NCBI RefSeq assembly: GCF_043197795.1
Contig: NZ_JBICTU010000034.1
Location: 1 to 64,000, forward strand
Length of the DNA stretch: 64,000 nt
Direction of reading: 5' to 3'
From: Sphaerisporangium sp040649355
GTDB taxonomy: Bacteria; Actinomycetota; Actinomycetes; Streptosporangiales; Streptosporangiaceae
Shown: positions 30,591-39,316 of the stretch, piece after piece
How positions within the stretch are numbered: the stretch's first letter is position 1
Layout: every line of letters starts with the position of its first letter
Notes under the pieces: generated by a model
What the model was told of the DNA's origin: nothing
Database searches by the model: none
Seen by the model: only the letters and a program-made list of their open reading frames with translations
Translations under genes and position numbers: made by a program

Positions 30591-32752
30591 GCGGCGCCGG
30601 GGCCGATCGCGGCTGGAAACCTGGCTTGGGTCCCGGCGGGAAACGGCTGGTGCCCGGATGAGAACACGGCCAGCGCGTCCACGGCGAGTACCCCGTCCAG
30701 GGCGGCCCGAAGCGGGTTCACCTCGCACTCGGTGACGTCCGGGCGCTCCGCCACCAGCCGTGACACCCCCGCGATCGCCTCGGCGACCGCCTCCACCGCG
30801 ACCGGGGGACGGCCGCGCCAGCCCGCGAGCAGAGCGTGGCCGCGCAGCCCGCGCAGCATCTCCAGAGCCTGGGCCGGCGTGACGGGGGCGAGCTCTATCG
30901 CGACGTCGCGATAGAGCTCCGCCTGGACGCCGCCGAGCCCGGCGAGCACGACCGGACCGAACGACGGGTCTCGCCGCCCGCCGACGATCAGCTCGACGAC
31001 GCCGGGCCGCGCGTCCATCTCCTCCAGCACGTAATCGCCCTCGCCCAGCCGCGCGACCATGGCTCCGAGTGCCTCCACCGCCGCCCCGGCGTCCACCAGC
31101 CCGAGCGCCACGCCGCCGAGGTCGCTCTTGTGCTCCAGCCAGGCCGCCTTGAGGGCGTACGGCGCGCGCAGCCTCCCGGCGGCGGCCATCACCGACGCCG
31201 CGTCGCGTACGGGCAGCGCGCCCGCGAACGGCACCCCGTAGGCGGCGAGCGCGTCGCGCGCCGCCAGATAGGCCGGGCCCCGCACGGGGGGCGCGACCCG
31301 GTCGTCAGCGGGCGGGCGCGGCGCCGGCCGGTCCGGCTGGACATGGTCATCGGCGGGCCGAGGCGCCGCCGGCGGAGTCGGCAGAGCACGCTGAAGGGCG
31401 AGCCGTGCAGGGTAGAGGGCGAGCCGTGCCGCGTACGCCAGGGCACGCGCCGCGGCGTCGATCGTGTGATAGGCCGGGAGTCCCTGCTCGCGCAGCGCGT
31501 CGACCGCCGCGCAGTCGCGGGTCATGCTGTGGACGACGACGGGCCGCCCGCCGGCACGTACGGCCGCGCCCAGCCGGGCGATGACCTCGTGCTCGGCGCC
31601 GGCCAGCGACGGCTCGTCCGCGCCGTACGAGCCGAAGTAGCCGGTGAGCACGACCGCGTCCACCTCACCGCTGTCCACGAGGCCCCGGGTGAGGCGCGCG
31701 TAGACGCCGAGGTCGCGCTCGCCCGCGCCCGCGAGGTCCACCGGGTTGCGCACCGCCGCCCCGTCGGGCAGTTCCCCGGCCATCGCGCGCGCGGCCCCGG
31801 CCAGCTCGGGCACGGCGAGCCCGGCACGCGTGATCACGTCGGCGGCGACGGCGCCCTGGCCGCCGCTGTCGCCGATGACCGCGACCCGCCGCCCCGCGAG
31901 GCGAGGCGCCCTGATCAGCAGCTGCGCCAGGTCGACGGCCTGGGCGGGCGTCTCGACCAGGACGGCTCCGGCCGCGCGGCACGCCGCCTCGACGACGTCG
32001 AGCCCGGCGGTCAGCGCGCCGGTGTGGGAGCGGGCGGCGGCCTGGGAGGCCTCGCTCGCCCCCACGGTCAGCACGATGACGGGCCTGCCCTGCTCGCGGA
32101 GGTGCCGGAGCGTCCCGATCAGCTCGCGGCCGTCGCGGAAGTCCTCCAGGTACAGCACGACGGCGGCCGTGCGCTCGTGGCCGGACAGGTCGGCGAGGAT
32201 CTCGCGCGCCGACACGTCGGCCTGGTTGCCCACCGACACGAACCGGGAGACCCCGATGCCCGCCTCGCGCGCGAGCCCGGCCAGCTCCAGCCCGAGCTGC
32301 CCGGACTGCGACACGATCCCGAGCGAGCCGGGGACGAAGTTGCCCCAGGCCAGCTCCAGTTCGGTCGCCGCGTCGTAGATGCCGAGGCAGTTCGGCCCGA
32401 TCATCCGGGCTCCGGCCGCGCGCACGCGTTCTGCCAGCCCGGTCTCCTCGATTCCCGCGGTGATCGCGAGGAAGCCGCGCACCCCGAGGTCGAGCGCCTC
32501 TGTGACGATCCGCACCGCCGACGCCGGCGGCACGCTCAGCACCACCAGCTCGGGCGGCTCCGCGAGGTCGGCCAGCCCGTGGACGGCGGGCACCCCCTCG
32601 ATGGCGGCTCCCGAGCGGCTCACCAGGTGGACCTGACGCCGGTGAGCGCCGCGCAGCGCCCCCCGCGCCAGCCAGTACCCCCACTTGGCGCGATCGGCCG
32701 ACGCGCCCACCACTGCCACGGACCGGGGGTCGGAGAAGACCCGGAGCGTCAT
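30587..32752 (-). CDS. ADP-forming acyl-CoA/acetate-CoA ligase (fused subunits)
   Basis: 721 residues from the ATG at 32752 (GAGGTG five bases upstream). CoA-binding Rossmann domain (SVAVVGASADRAKWGYW), ligase domains with IGPNCLGIYD, IVSQSGQLG and HTGALTAGLD, a Pro-rich linker at about 440-490, then an ATP-grasp domain with ALKAAWLEHKSDLGGVALGL, VELIVGGRRDPSFGPVV and ECEVNPLRA. It converts acyl-CoA plus ADP and Pi to acid plus ATP, or the reverse. The linker contains a short repeat (LALYPARLALQ). Confidence 0.85.
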   Translation of the reverse strand: MTLRVFSDPRSVAVVGASADRAKWGYWLARGALRGAHRRQVHLVSRSGAAIEGVPAVHGLADLAEPPELVVLSVPPASAVRIVTEALDLGVRGFLAITAGIEETGLAERVRAAGARMIGPNCLGIYDAATELELAWGNFVPGSLGIVSQSGQLGLELAGLAREAGIGVSRFVSVGNQADVSAREILADLSGHERTAAVVLYLEDFRDGRELIGTLRHLREQGRPVIVLTVGASEASQAAARSHTGALTAGLDVVEAACRAAGAVLVETPAQAVDLAQLLIRAPRLAGRRVAVIGDSGGQGAVAADVITRAGLAVPELAGAARAMAGELPDGAAVRNPVDLAGAGERDLGVYARLTRGLVDSGEVDAVVLTGYFGSYGADEPSLAGAEHEVIARLGAAVRAGGRPVVVHSMTRDCAAVDALREQGLPAYHTIDAAARALAYAARLALYPARLALQRALPTPPAAPRPADDHVQPDRPAPRPPADDRVAPPVRGPAYLAARDALAAYGVPFAGALPVRDAASVMAAAGRLRAPYALKAAWLEHKSDLGGVALGLVDAGAAVEALGAMVARLGEGDYVLEEMDARPGVVELIVGGRRDPSFGPVVLAGLGGVQAELYRDVAIELAPVTPAQALEMLRGLRGHALLAGWRGRPPVAVEAVAEAIAGVSRLVAERPDVTECEVNPLRAALDGVLAVDALAVFSSGHQPFPAGTQARFPAAIGPGAA

Positions 32753-32834
32753 GCGTTCACCTCTGCTTCTCAAACGCGCCCGGCGCCATCCGGCACCTGG
32801 TGATCCTCATCGCCCACTGGCCGGGCACGTAAAT

Positions 32835-32852
32835 TAACTGATGGGTCAGTTA
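32835..32852. promoter_or_regulatory. TetR-type operator upstream of the acyl-CoA ligase gene
   Basis: taactga-tggg-tcagtta, perfect 7-bp arms, about 83 bases upstream of the ligase start in an AT-rich stretch. Confidence 0.6.
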
Positions 32853-32960
32853 TTCATCGGACTCTGGCGGCCCGCCGCGCGGCTGTCAATGGCTCTGCGG
32901 AGCCAAGTCTTGCTCTCCCCGGGCCTTGGCCGTCTTCTTGATCGGACCGGGGGAACGAAC

Positions 32961-32992
32961 GGTGGCCGCCGGTTCGGGAACCGGCGGCCACC
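32961..32992 (-). terminator. Strong hairpin after the M14 carboxypeptidase gene
   Basis: ggtggccgccggtt / aaccggcggccacc, a perfect 14-bp stem with loop cggg, about 75 bases beyond the stop at 33065. Confidence 0.75.
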
Positions 32993-33064
32993 TGGTCATG
33001 CTGGGGTGCCTCTACAGGGCCGCGCGGTTCACGCGCGGCCGTACGCCGTGGTCACGGCCCGGTG

Positions 33065-35506
33065 CTAGCGGACCTTGCGTACCTCGACCTTTTCCTTCCT
33101 GTAGTTGTTGCCGTGCCCGTCCGGGCGGTAGTTGTTCTCGACGTTTCCTGCGATGTCCACCGAGAACCAGTGCACCTCGGTGGTCTTGTCGACCGTGATC
33201 TGCTGGGTTCCCTCGCGCATGCCGGAGGACGTGAGCTTCTGGGAGCTCAGCGTCGGGCGGCTGCCGTCCAGCGTGTAGTACACGTTCGCCGGCTCGTCGA
33301 TCTTGAAGCTGAACGTCGTCGAGGTGCTGGTACGTCCGGTCACCTGGATCTTCGAGTCGGGGTTCTTCTTGTCGTCGGCGTAGGCCCGGGCGACCTCCAG
33401 GATGGCGATCTGACCGTTGGCGAACTCCATCGCCTCCTCGTGTCCCTCGGTGAACGCCGGCTGGAAGCCCACCGCGTCGAACTGCTTGGTCGTGGCGTTG
33501 TAGACGTCCGCGCCGACCTCGAAGTCCCAGCCGATGATGCCGCGGTTGAACCAGTGCTCGTCGGCGCTGTTGCCGGCCGCCGAGTACAGCACATCCGGGA
33601 CCGGGCCCGTGCGACCGGGCCAGATCGCCGTGCCGCGCCAGGCCTGCACCGAGGACAGGATGTGGCTGGAGGCGTCCCAGAAGTAGTTCTCCGTGCCGAA
33701 GTCGACGCGCGGCAGCAGCTCGCGGCCCTGCGTCTTGTACGCGCCCGGAGGCCACATGAAGTAGCCGCCGTAGGAGTGGGTGTTCATCGCGAACTTGATG
33801 TTCGGGAACTGGTTGGTGAGCCAGACCTCGTTGCGCGCCTCAGGCTCCGACAACTCGGACGGACCGGCGTACGTGGCGCTGGTGCAACTCGACGAGGCCC
33901 CGCTGTACCCGTCGAAGAGCGAACCGACCGAGAAGTTCCTGTTCAGGTCCACGCCCCAGGAGTTGCGGTTCGCGGGGTCGGCCGCGTTGGCGGCGCAGTG
34001 GTTGGTCATGTTCTTGCGCTGCATGTTGTAGTCGTACATCGAGTAGTGCGCGCCGTCGGGGTTGATCGTCGGCACCACGAAGATGTCGAGGTTGTCGACC
34101 AGCTTCTTGGTCCGCTCGTCGCGCGAGTAGTTGCGCAGGAGGCGCTCGGCGGACTCCACGCAGACCAGCGGGGTGACCCACTCGCGTGCGTGCTCCTGGC
34201 AGTAGAGGAACACGCCCACCTTGGAGCCGTCCCGCTTCTTGCCGATGCGCAGCGCCTTCATCTGGAACGGCTCGCGCTTGACCGTCGCCGGGGCCTTGAG
34301 ATTGTCGGTCAGCTTGGTCGCCGGGGCGGCGGCGACGAGGCCGGCGCCCGCGTTGCCCCGGTACGTGCTCGCGCTGAGCAGGGCCGAGGCCGCCGCGTGG
34401 GCGTTCAGCGCGGCCACCACCTGGGCGGCGGAGCTGCTGATCGCGTTGGACCCGTCCGTGGCGAGGCTGACCACCACGTCCTTGCCGCTGACCGACACGC
34501 CGAGCGCGCTGGAGGCGGCGTCCGGCTTCACCAGGGCCACGCTGATGTCGTTGCCGCCCTCGGACCCGAAGGCCTTGGAGGTCACGTACAGCGTGCTCGC
34601 CGTGACGGTGCCGAACTGCGCCTGCGCGGCGCGGCGGTAGCCGTTCGTCTTGTACGGCAGGTCGATGATCTGCGAGATCTTCGGGAACTGCGACGCCAGG
34701 GAGGTGAACCGGCCGGTGATCTCGGTCGGGTCCATGTAGTGGTCGACGAAGTCCTGCACGTAGTGCTTGTTCGGGGCCTTGCGCTTGTCACCCAGCCACT
34801 TGGTCACCGGCACCGTGATGGTGCCGCCGCGGTTGCTGGTGATGGTGACCTTCGTGGGCGCCTGCGTGATGGGCAGGGGCGAGTTGAACCGGTGGTACAT
34901 GTACTGCCCGGCGTCGGTGAACCGCGACATCGTCGCAGTGCCGCCGGAGTCGGGGGCGGTCTTCGGGCCGCTGTCCCAGGTGGCGGTGAGCACCGTCTCC
35001 GCGTCGGTGGCGCTCGACTTGACCTCGACGGAGATGAACCGCTGGTCGTCGGTGCTGGTGAACCACTCGGCGCGCAGCGCGGTCAGTTTGTCGGTCGTCG
35101 CCTCCGCCGCGTCGGCGGACTTCATCGCGGACCGCCTCTCGGCCTGGTTCGCGACGGCGTCGGCTTGGTCGGAGATGGAGCCGCGCACGTCGAAACCCTT
35201 GGCGCGGAGGTCGTCGGCCTCCTGCGGGCTGAGTACGGCGTGCACCTCGATGCCGTTGTCGAGGGGCTTCTTGTACTCGGCCAGGTCGACGCCCAGGTCG
35301 TTGAGCTCCTCCACGCCGGCCTCGTCGGGGACGACGATGCGCAGCAGGGCGACGCCGTCCTGGACGGTGCTGGACTGCCGGTCGGGTGTGACCGGGGAGG
35401 GGGTGGGGGCCGCGAGAACGGGGAGCGCGGTGAAGGTGAGAACGACAGGTAGTGCGAGGCCGGCCGCGAGGCGACCGGCTCTCCTGCTGGTGAAAGAACT
35501 CCTCAA
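33065..35506 (-). CDS. Secreted M14 zinc carboxypeptidase
   Basis: 813 residues if translation starts at the TTG at 35506. There AGGAGG (35513-35518) lies exactly six bases upstream and the signal peptide (hydrophobic RLAAGLALPVVLTFTALPVLA) follows at once. The more distal ATGs have no ribosome site. Propeptide-like region to about 260, then the M14 catalytic domain: zinc ligands His and Glu in CQEHAREW and the distant His in MNTHSYGGYF, with the catalytic Glu probably in FTEGHEEAMEF. An insertion of about 90 residues (after TASTLYVTSKAFG) is Ala/Ser-rich. The C-terminal ~100 residues form a beta-rich module. Confidence 0.88.
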   Translation of the reverse strand: MRSSFTSRRAGRLAAGLALPVVLTFTALPVLAAPTPSPVTPDRQSSTVQDGVALLRIVVPDEAGVEELNDLGVDLAEYKKPLDNGIEVHAVLSPQEADDLRAKGFDVRGSISDQADAVANQAERRSAMKSADAAEATTDKLTALRAEWFTSTDDQRFISVEVKSSATDAETVLTATWDSGPKTAPDSGGTATMSRFTDAGQYMYHRFNSPLPITQAPTKVTITSNRGGTITVPVTKWLGDKRKAPNKHYVQDFVDHYMDPTEITGRFTSLASQFPKISQIIDLPYKTNGYRRAAQAQFGTVTASTLYVTSKAFGSEGGNDISVALVKPDAASSALGVSVSGKDVVVSLATDGSNAISSSAAQVVAALNAHAAASALLSASTYRGNAGAGLVAAAPATKLTDNLKAPATVKREPFQMKALRIGKKRDGSKVGVFLYCQEHAREWVTPLVCVESAERLLRNYSRDERTKKLVDNLDIFVVPTINPDGAHYSMYDYNMQRKNMTNHCAANAADPANRNSWGVDLNRNFSVGSLFDGYSGASSSCTSATYAGPSELSEPEARNEVWLTNQFPNIKFAMNTHSYGGYFMWPPGAYKTQGRELLPRVDFGTENYFWDASSHILSSVQAWRGTAIWPGRTGPVPDVLYSAAGNSADEHWFNRGIIGWDFEVGADVYNATTKQFDAVGFQPAFTEGHEEAMEFANGQIAILEVARAYADDKKNPDSKIQVTGRTSTSTTFSFKIDEPANVYYTLDGSRPTLSSQKLTSSGMREGTQQITVDKTTEVHWFSVDIAGNVENNYRPDGHGNNYRKEKVEVRKVR

Positions 35507-36114
35507 GAGATTCCTCCTGTTGGCATGCGGTCCCGGGTAGGGGGTCATACCGGGTCGAAGCACGCAGGTGGTGAGGAGTCTCGGTCAATTAAAGATCTAC
35601 CGTCAAGACCTAAAGGTGACATTTATATCGATCGACCATGGTTATAGGGCTTAACGTGGAATTTCGGGACATATCGCCCAGTGTTAGGTTCGCGGGTCAT
35701 TGATCATGTCAAGCGCGGTTGGCGCGGGATCGGTGGCCGGCCGGCGCGGCCCCGGCTCATGGGGCGCCCCGTCCTCGTCATGCGCGCATCCGGCCTCCTC
35801 GGCGGCGGCGGCCGGGAATTGTCGGTCGGGGACGCTATCAATGGGCGGCGAGGTGCGACGAAGGCCGATCACGAGCAAGATTGTGCGCGGCCTGTGGAGC
35901 ACTCCGCGTTCGTCCACAGGCACGGTCCGCGCCGGTCCCGGGGGTGAGATCTTCGTGTATCCATGAGTGTGATCGGCTCTGTGCTCGCACAGGGGGCTCG
36001 CCGCGAGGTGAGGGTTTGCCGGGGGAGAGGGCCGTCCTCTCGTCCCGGCGGGGTGCTGACAGCCGCACGAGGTCGTTTCTCCGAGCGACCTCACGGCCGG
36101 CCGGGGGAGTGGGG
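35507..36114. other. Intergenic region upstream of the Wadjet genes
   Basis: About 600 bases. The first ~150 are AT-rich (around taaaggtgacatttatatcg) and probably hold the carboxypeptidase promoter. The rest is GC-rich with short competing frames on both strands, none with family resemblance. No repeats or att-like sites were seen. Confidence 0.5.
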
Positions 36115-37833
36115 ATGACGGAGAGAGCTGTCACGGGCGCGTCGCGCGCGTTCGACCTGGGCGCGTTCGCCGTGAGCGACCGCTTCCGCCTGTTCAACTT
36201 CACCAGGCGCGACGACCACCTGGTCTACCTCTGGGTGCTCCGCTCCATGGACCGCCTCCGGGCCGTCCACCAGCTCCAGGCTCATCCCGACGACGTCGCG
36301 CGCGTGCTCGCCGAGCTGGGCGCCGCCTATGACGACGCGCCCTCGGCCGACGAGAACCTCCGGTCCCGGCTCGACGCGCTCGCCGACGACGGCGTCGTCC
36401 ACCGGCTCGAAGACGCCTCCCGGGCCGGCAGCCTCGTGCGCTACCGCAACCGCCAGTCGGTCTACCAGTTCAGCGAGCTGGGCTACCAGGCGTTCGTGGC
36501 CGTCGAGGAGGTGATCGCCGCCCGCCCGCAGGACGTCAACCTGTCGCGGCTGGTCTTCTCCGACATCCTTGAGGACCTCAAGGCGCTGGCCGGGGCCAAC
36601 CGGTCCGGCCATGGCGAGCAGGTCTGGCGCAGGCTCTCCCGTCTGGACACGGTCATGGAGGACATGGCACGCCGCTCCGCCCGGTTCCACCTCACCCTCG
36701 CGGAGATCACCCGGTCCACCGACGCGTCCCCCGAGGCCTTCCTCCGCTACAAGAACACCCTGCTGACGCACATGACCGATTTCATGGCCGAGCTCGACCG
36801 CTACCTGCCCCGCCTCGACAAGGCGGTCCGCGACGTCGAGCGGACGGGCGTCGAGACCCTGCTGGGCCGGGCGGCCGCGGCCGACGAGCGGCTCTTCATG
36901 GACTACGCCGACAGGCTCGAAGACTGGCGCCGCCGCTGGGCGGTGCTGCGCGCCTGGTTCGCCGCCGACGGGTCCGAGTCCTCGCGCGCGGCCGAGTTGC
37001 GCGCCGCCACCCGCACCGGCGTGTCGAGCGTCATCGCTCTGCTCCGGCAGATCGCCGAGGCCCAGCGGGGTGGCGTCAACCGGTCCACCCAGCTCCGGCA
37101 CCTGGCCGAGTGGGTCTTCAACGTGCCCGACGAGGGCGCCGCCCACGCCCTGATGACGGCCGCGTTCAACGCCCGCACGGCGCGGCACCTCGGAGGCGCC
37201 CACGACGACGCCGAGGTCATCTCCATCCGCTCCACCTGGTGGGACGCGCCCGGTGTGGAGATCTCCGTGCCCCTGTTCCGCCGGGGCAAGGCGCCCACTC
37301 CCGGCGTCCCGCAGCCGGTCCGGGGGCGGGCCGGCATCCGTGGCGAGTTGCGCCGGCGGCAGGCGTCCGGCCGCGCCTCCGAGCGAGAGGCCGCCGAGGG
37401 CCTGGTGAAGGCGGGAGTCCACGGGCGCGTCCTCGACGAGGTGGAGACCCGCGTGGTCCTCCGGCTCCTGACACGGGCCCTGGAGGCCCGCACGGTCGTC
37501 GCCGGCCGGCTGCGCTCCGCCTCCGGGGGGAACGAGTCGATGACGGTCCGCCTGGTCCCCGAGCCGGGTGGAAGCACGGTGCGCACGGTCCATGGGGTCC
37601 TCCACCTGCCGGGCCTCCGGCTCGACCTCGAACCGGCCGCGCACACCGCAGGATCCCTCCGCGCCCGGGCACGAGCCGCCGCCACCACAACCCCGGCACC
37701 GCCCGCGGGCAGGCACGACAAGCCTTCGCCGGCAGGCGGGTCCGACGAGCACCGGCCCGTCGGCGGGGATGACGGGCGTCCGCCCCCTGGTGAGCTTGAG
37801 AAGCACTCGCGGGCCGAGGGAGCACTCCAATGA
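36115..37833 (+). CDS. jetA: JetA, type II Wadjet (DUF2397/TIGR02677)
   Basis: 572 residues from the ATG at 36115, six bases after a GGGGGAG ribosome site. The start FRLFNFTRRDDHLVYLWVLRSMDRL, then DDAPSADENLRSRLDALADDGVVHRLEDAS and YRNRQSVYQFSELGYQAF, is characteristic of the DUF2397 family. JetA is the kleisin-like subunit of the SMC complex that recognises and helps destroy circular plasmids. The last ~60 residues are Pro/Gly-rich and look disordered. First gene of the jetA-jetB-jetC operon; 79 bases separate it from jetB. Confidence 0.9.
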   Translation: MTERAVTGASRAFDLGAFAVSDRFRLFNFTRRDDHLVYLWVLRSMDRLRAVHQLQAHPDDVARVLAELGAAYDDAPSADENLRSRLDALADDGVVHRLEDASRAGSLVRYRNRQSVYQFSELGYQAFVAVEEVIAARPQDVNLSRLVFSDILEDLKALAGANRSGHGEQVWRRLSRLDTVMEDMARRSARFHLTLAEITRSTDASPEAFLRYKNTLLTHMTDFMAELDRYLPRLDKAVRDVERTGVETLLGRAAAADERLFMDYADRLEDWRRRWAVLRAWFAADGSESSRAAELRAATRTGVSSVIALLRQIAEAQRGGVNRSTQLRHLAEWVFNVPDEGAAHALMTAAFNARTARHLGGAHDDAEVISIRSTWWDAPGVEISVPLFRRGKAPTPGVPQPVRGRAGIRGELRRRQASGRASEREAAEGLVKAGVHGRVLDEVETRVVLRLLTRALEARTVVAGRLRSASGGNESMTVRLVPEPGGSTVRTVHGVLHLPGLRLDLEPAAHTAGSLRARARAAATTTPAPPAGRHDKPSPAGGSDEHRPVGGDDGRPPPGELEKHSRAEGALQ

Positions 37834-37912
37834 GGGTGTGCGGGGCGACCGTCGCCTCCCGGCCGCCCGTCCGGAGGCCGCAGGGGCCCCTGCCCGGCGC
37901 TGAGGTGACCCG

Positions 37913-39316
37913 ATGAGGGCGCGTGGCGCGGCGGCCGGGGTGCTGCCGAGCGAGCTGGGTTCCTACCAGCAGGCCGTGCGCCTGGCCCTGACCAACGACC
38001 TGATCACCGCGTCCCGTCCGCGTCCAGGCGCCCTTGAGCAGGTGCTCCAGTGGGCCGACCAGCTCACCCGCGACCTCCGCGAGCTGTTCGGGTACACCGT
38101 GATCGCGACGACCACGCAGGTCCGGGTCGTGCGCAGGCTCGACGCGTTCGACGAGACGCAGCGGCTGCTGTTCGCCAAGAAGGGCAAGCCGTTCGACCGG
38201 CGCCGCCTGGCCTACCTGTGCCTGGTGCTGGCGCTGTTCCAGCGGTCCCGCGTGGAGATCAGCCTCGCCGACCTCGTACGGGCCTTCGCCCCGGCGGCCA
38301 ACACGATCGAGGGGCTCGGGTTCGATCCCACCGTCGGCGCGCACAAGGCCGCGGTGGTCGACTGCCTCGACTGGCTGGTCGAGCGCGGCGCCCTGCGGCT
38401 CTCCGACGGGTCGCTGGACGACTGGGCGCACGACACCGAGCGCGGCGACGCCCTGTTCGACATCGACCACGACATCTGCGCGATCCTGTTCAAGCCCGCG
38501 CGCCCGGTGCAGCATCTGACCAGCGCGGCGGGCCTGCTGGAGGGTTCCGGCGGCCACGGCCGCGTGCGTCCTGAAGACGCGGCGCGCCGTGCCCGCCGGC
38601 TCCTCGTCGAGCACCCGGTCGTCTACTTCGCCCAGGTTGAGCCCGAAGTCGCCGGCTTCCTGCGGCAGCCCGGCCTTGCCGCCGACCTGGCGCGGCTGAC
38701 CGGGCTCGCCGTGGAGTGCCGGGCCGAGGGCGCCATGCTCGCGGACGCGGGGGGACGCTTCACCGACAAGCCTTTCCCCGGGCGGGGAGGCGCGGTCAAC
38801 CGGGCGGCGGGTCTTCTCCTCGCGAAGATGGCCGACCTGCTCGAAGACCCTTGCGAGCGTGCCTCGGTGACGTTCCTCGACCTGCCGAGCGAGGCCGGCG
38901 ACCAGCGCGACCTCCTCGCGCGCATCGACTCCGCCCTTCCCCGGGCGGGGGTCGTCCGCGAGCTCGCGTGGGCACCGACTCCCGGAGCGGAGCCGGGCGC
39001 CGGAGTCCCGGCCTCCGCCGAGGTGGCGCTGGTGGAGCGGGCACGGCTCACGGCGATGGTCGGCGAGCTGTACGAGGAGCTGGGCGCGGCCTCGTTCTCC
39101 AGCATGTGGCAGCACGATCCCGAGGGCCTGCTCGACGCCGCGGTGACGCTCCTGACCGAGCTCCGGCTGGTCCGGCGGCATCCCGGAGGCGTGCTGCTGC
39201 TCCCGGCCTTCGCCCGCTACCGCAACATCACCCTGGCGCTGCCCGACAGGCGCCACAACCAGGGCCAGCTCGGCCTGCACCTCTCGCCGTCTCTTCCGGA
39301 GGGATCCCCTTCATGA
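37913..39316 (+). CDS. jetB: JetB, type II Wadjet (DUF2398/TIGR02678)
   Basis: 467 residues, with gaggtg before the ATG. YQQAVRLALTNDLITASRPR, LRELFGYTVIATTTQVRVVR and RRLAYLCLVLALFQRSRVEISL match the DUF2398 pattern, with tandem winged-helix-like segments expected of a KITE-type subunit (MukE analogue). Its stop overlaps the jetC start as ATGA, so translation is coupled. Confidence 0.9.
   Translation: MRARGAAAGVLPSELGSYQQAVRLALTNDLITASRPRPGALEQVLQWADQLTRDLRELFGYTVIATTTQVRVVRRLDAFDETQRLLFAKKGKPFDRRRLAYLCLVLALFQRSRVEISLADLVRAFAPAANTIEGLGFDPTVGAHKAAVVDCLDWLVERGALRLSDGSLDDWAHDTERGDALFDIDHDICAILFKPARPVQHLTSAAGLLEGSGGHGRVRPEDAARRARRLLVEHPVVYFAQVEPEVAGFLRQPGLAADLARLTGLAVECRAEGAMLADAGGRFTDKPFPGRGGAVNRAAGLLLAKMADLLEDPCERASVTFLDLPSEAGDQRDLLARIDSALPRAGVVRELAWAPTPGAEPGAGVPASAEVALVERARLTAMVGELYEELGAASFSSMWQHDPEGLLDAAVTLLTELRLVRRHPGGVLLLPAFARYRNITLALPDRRHNQGQLGLHLSPSLPEGSPS

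Noticed and set aside
33065..35450. Very long plus-strand frames opposite the carboxypeptidase, acyl-CoA ligase and jetC genes
   Set aside because: Typical antisense shadows in high-GC DNA: Val/Gly/Arg/His-rich with no starts, motifs or ribosome sites.
35681..36094. Short competing frames before jetA as a possible antitoxin or jetD gene
   Set aside because: None shows DUF2399/Toprim motifs, a ribosome site or a fold-like pattern.
38716..39312. Upstream extension of the jetC frame
   Set aside because: It lies inside jetB in another frame; the ATGA overlap at 39313 and the conserved N terminus mark the true start.
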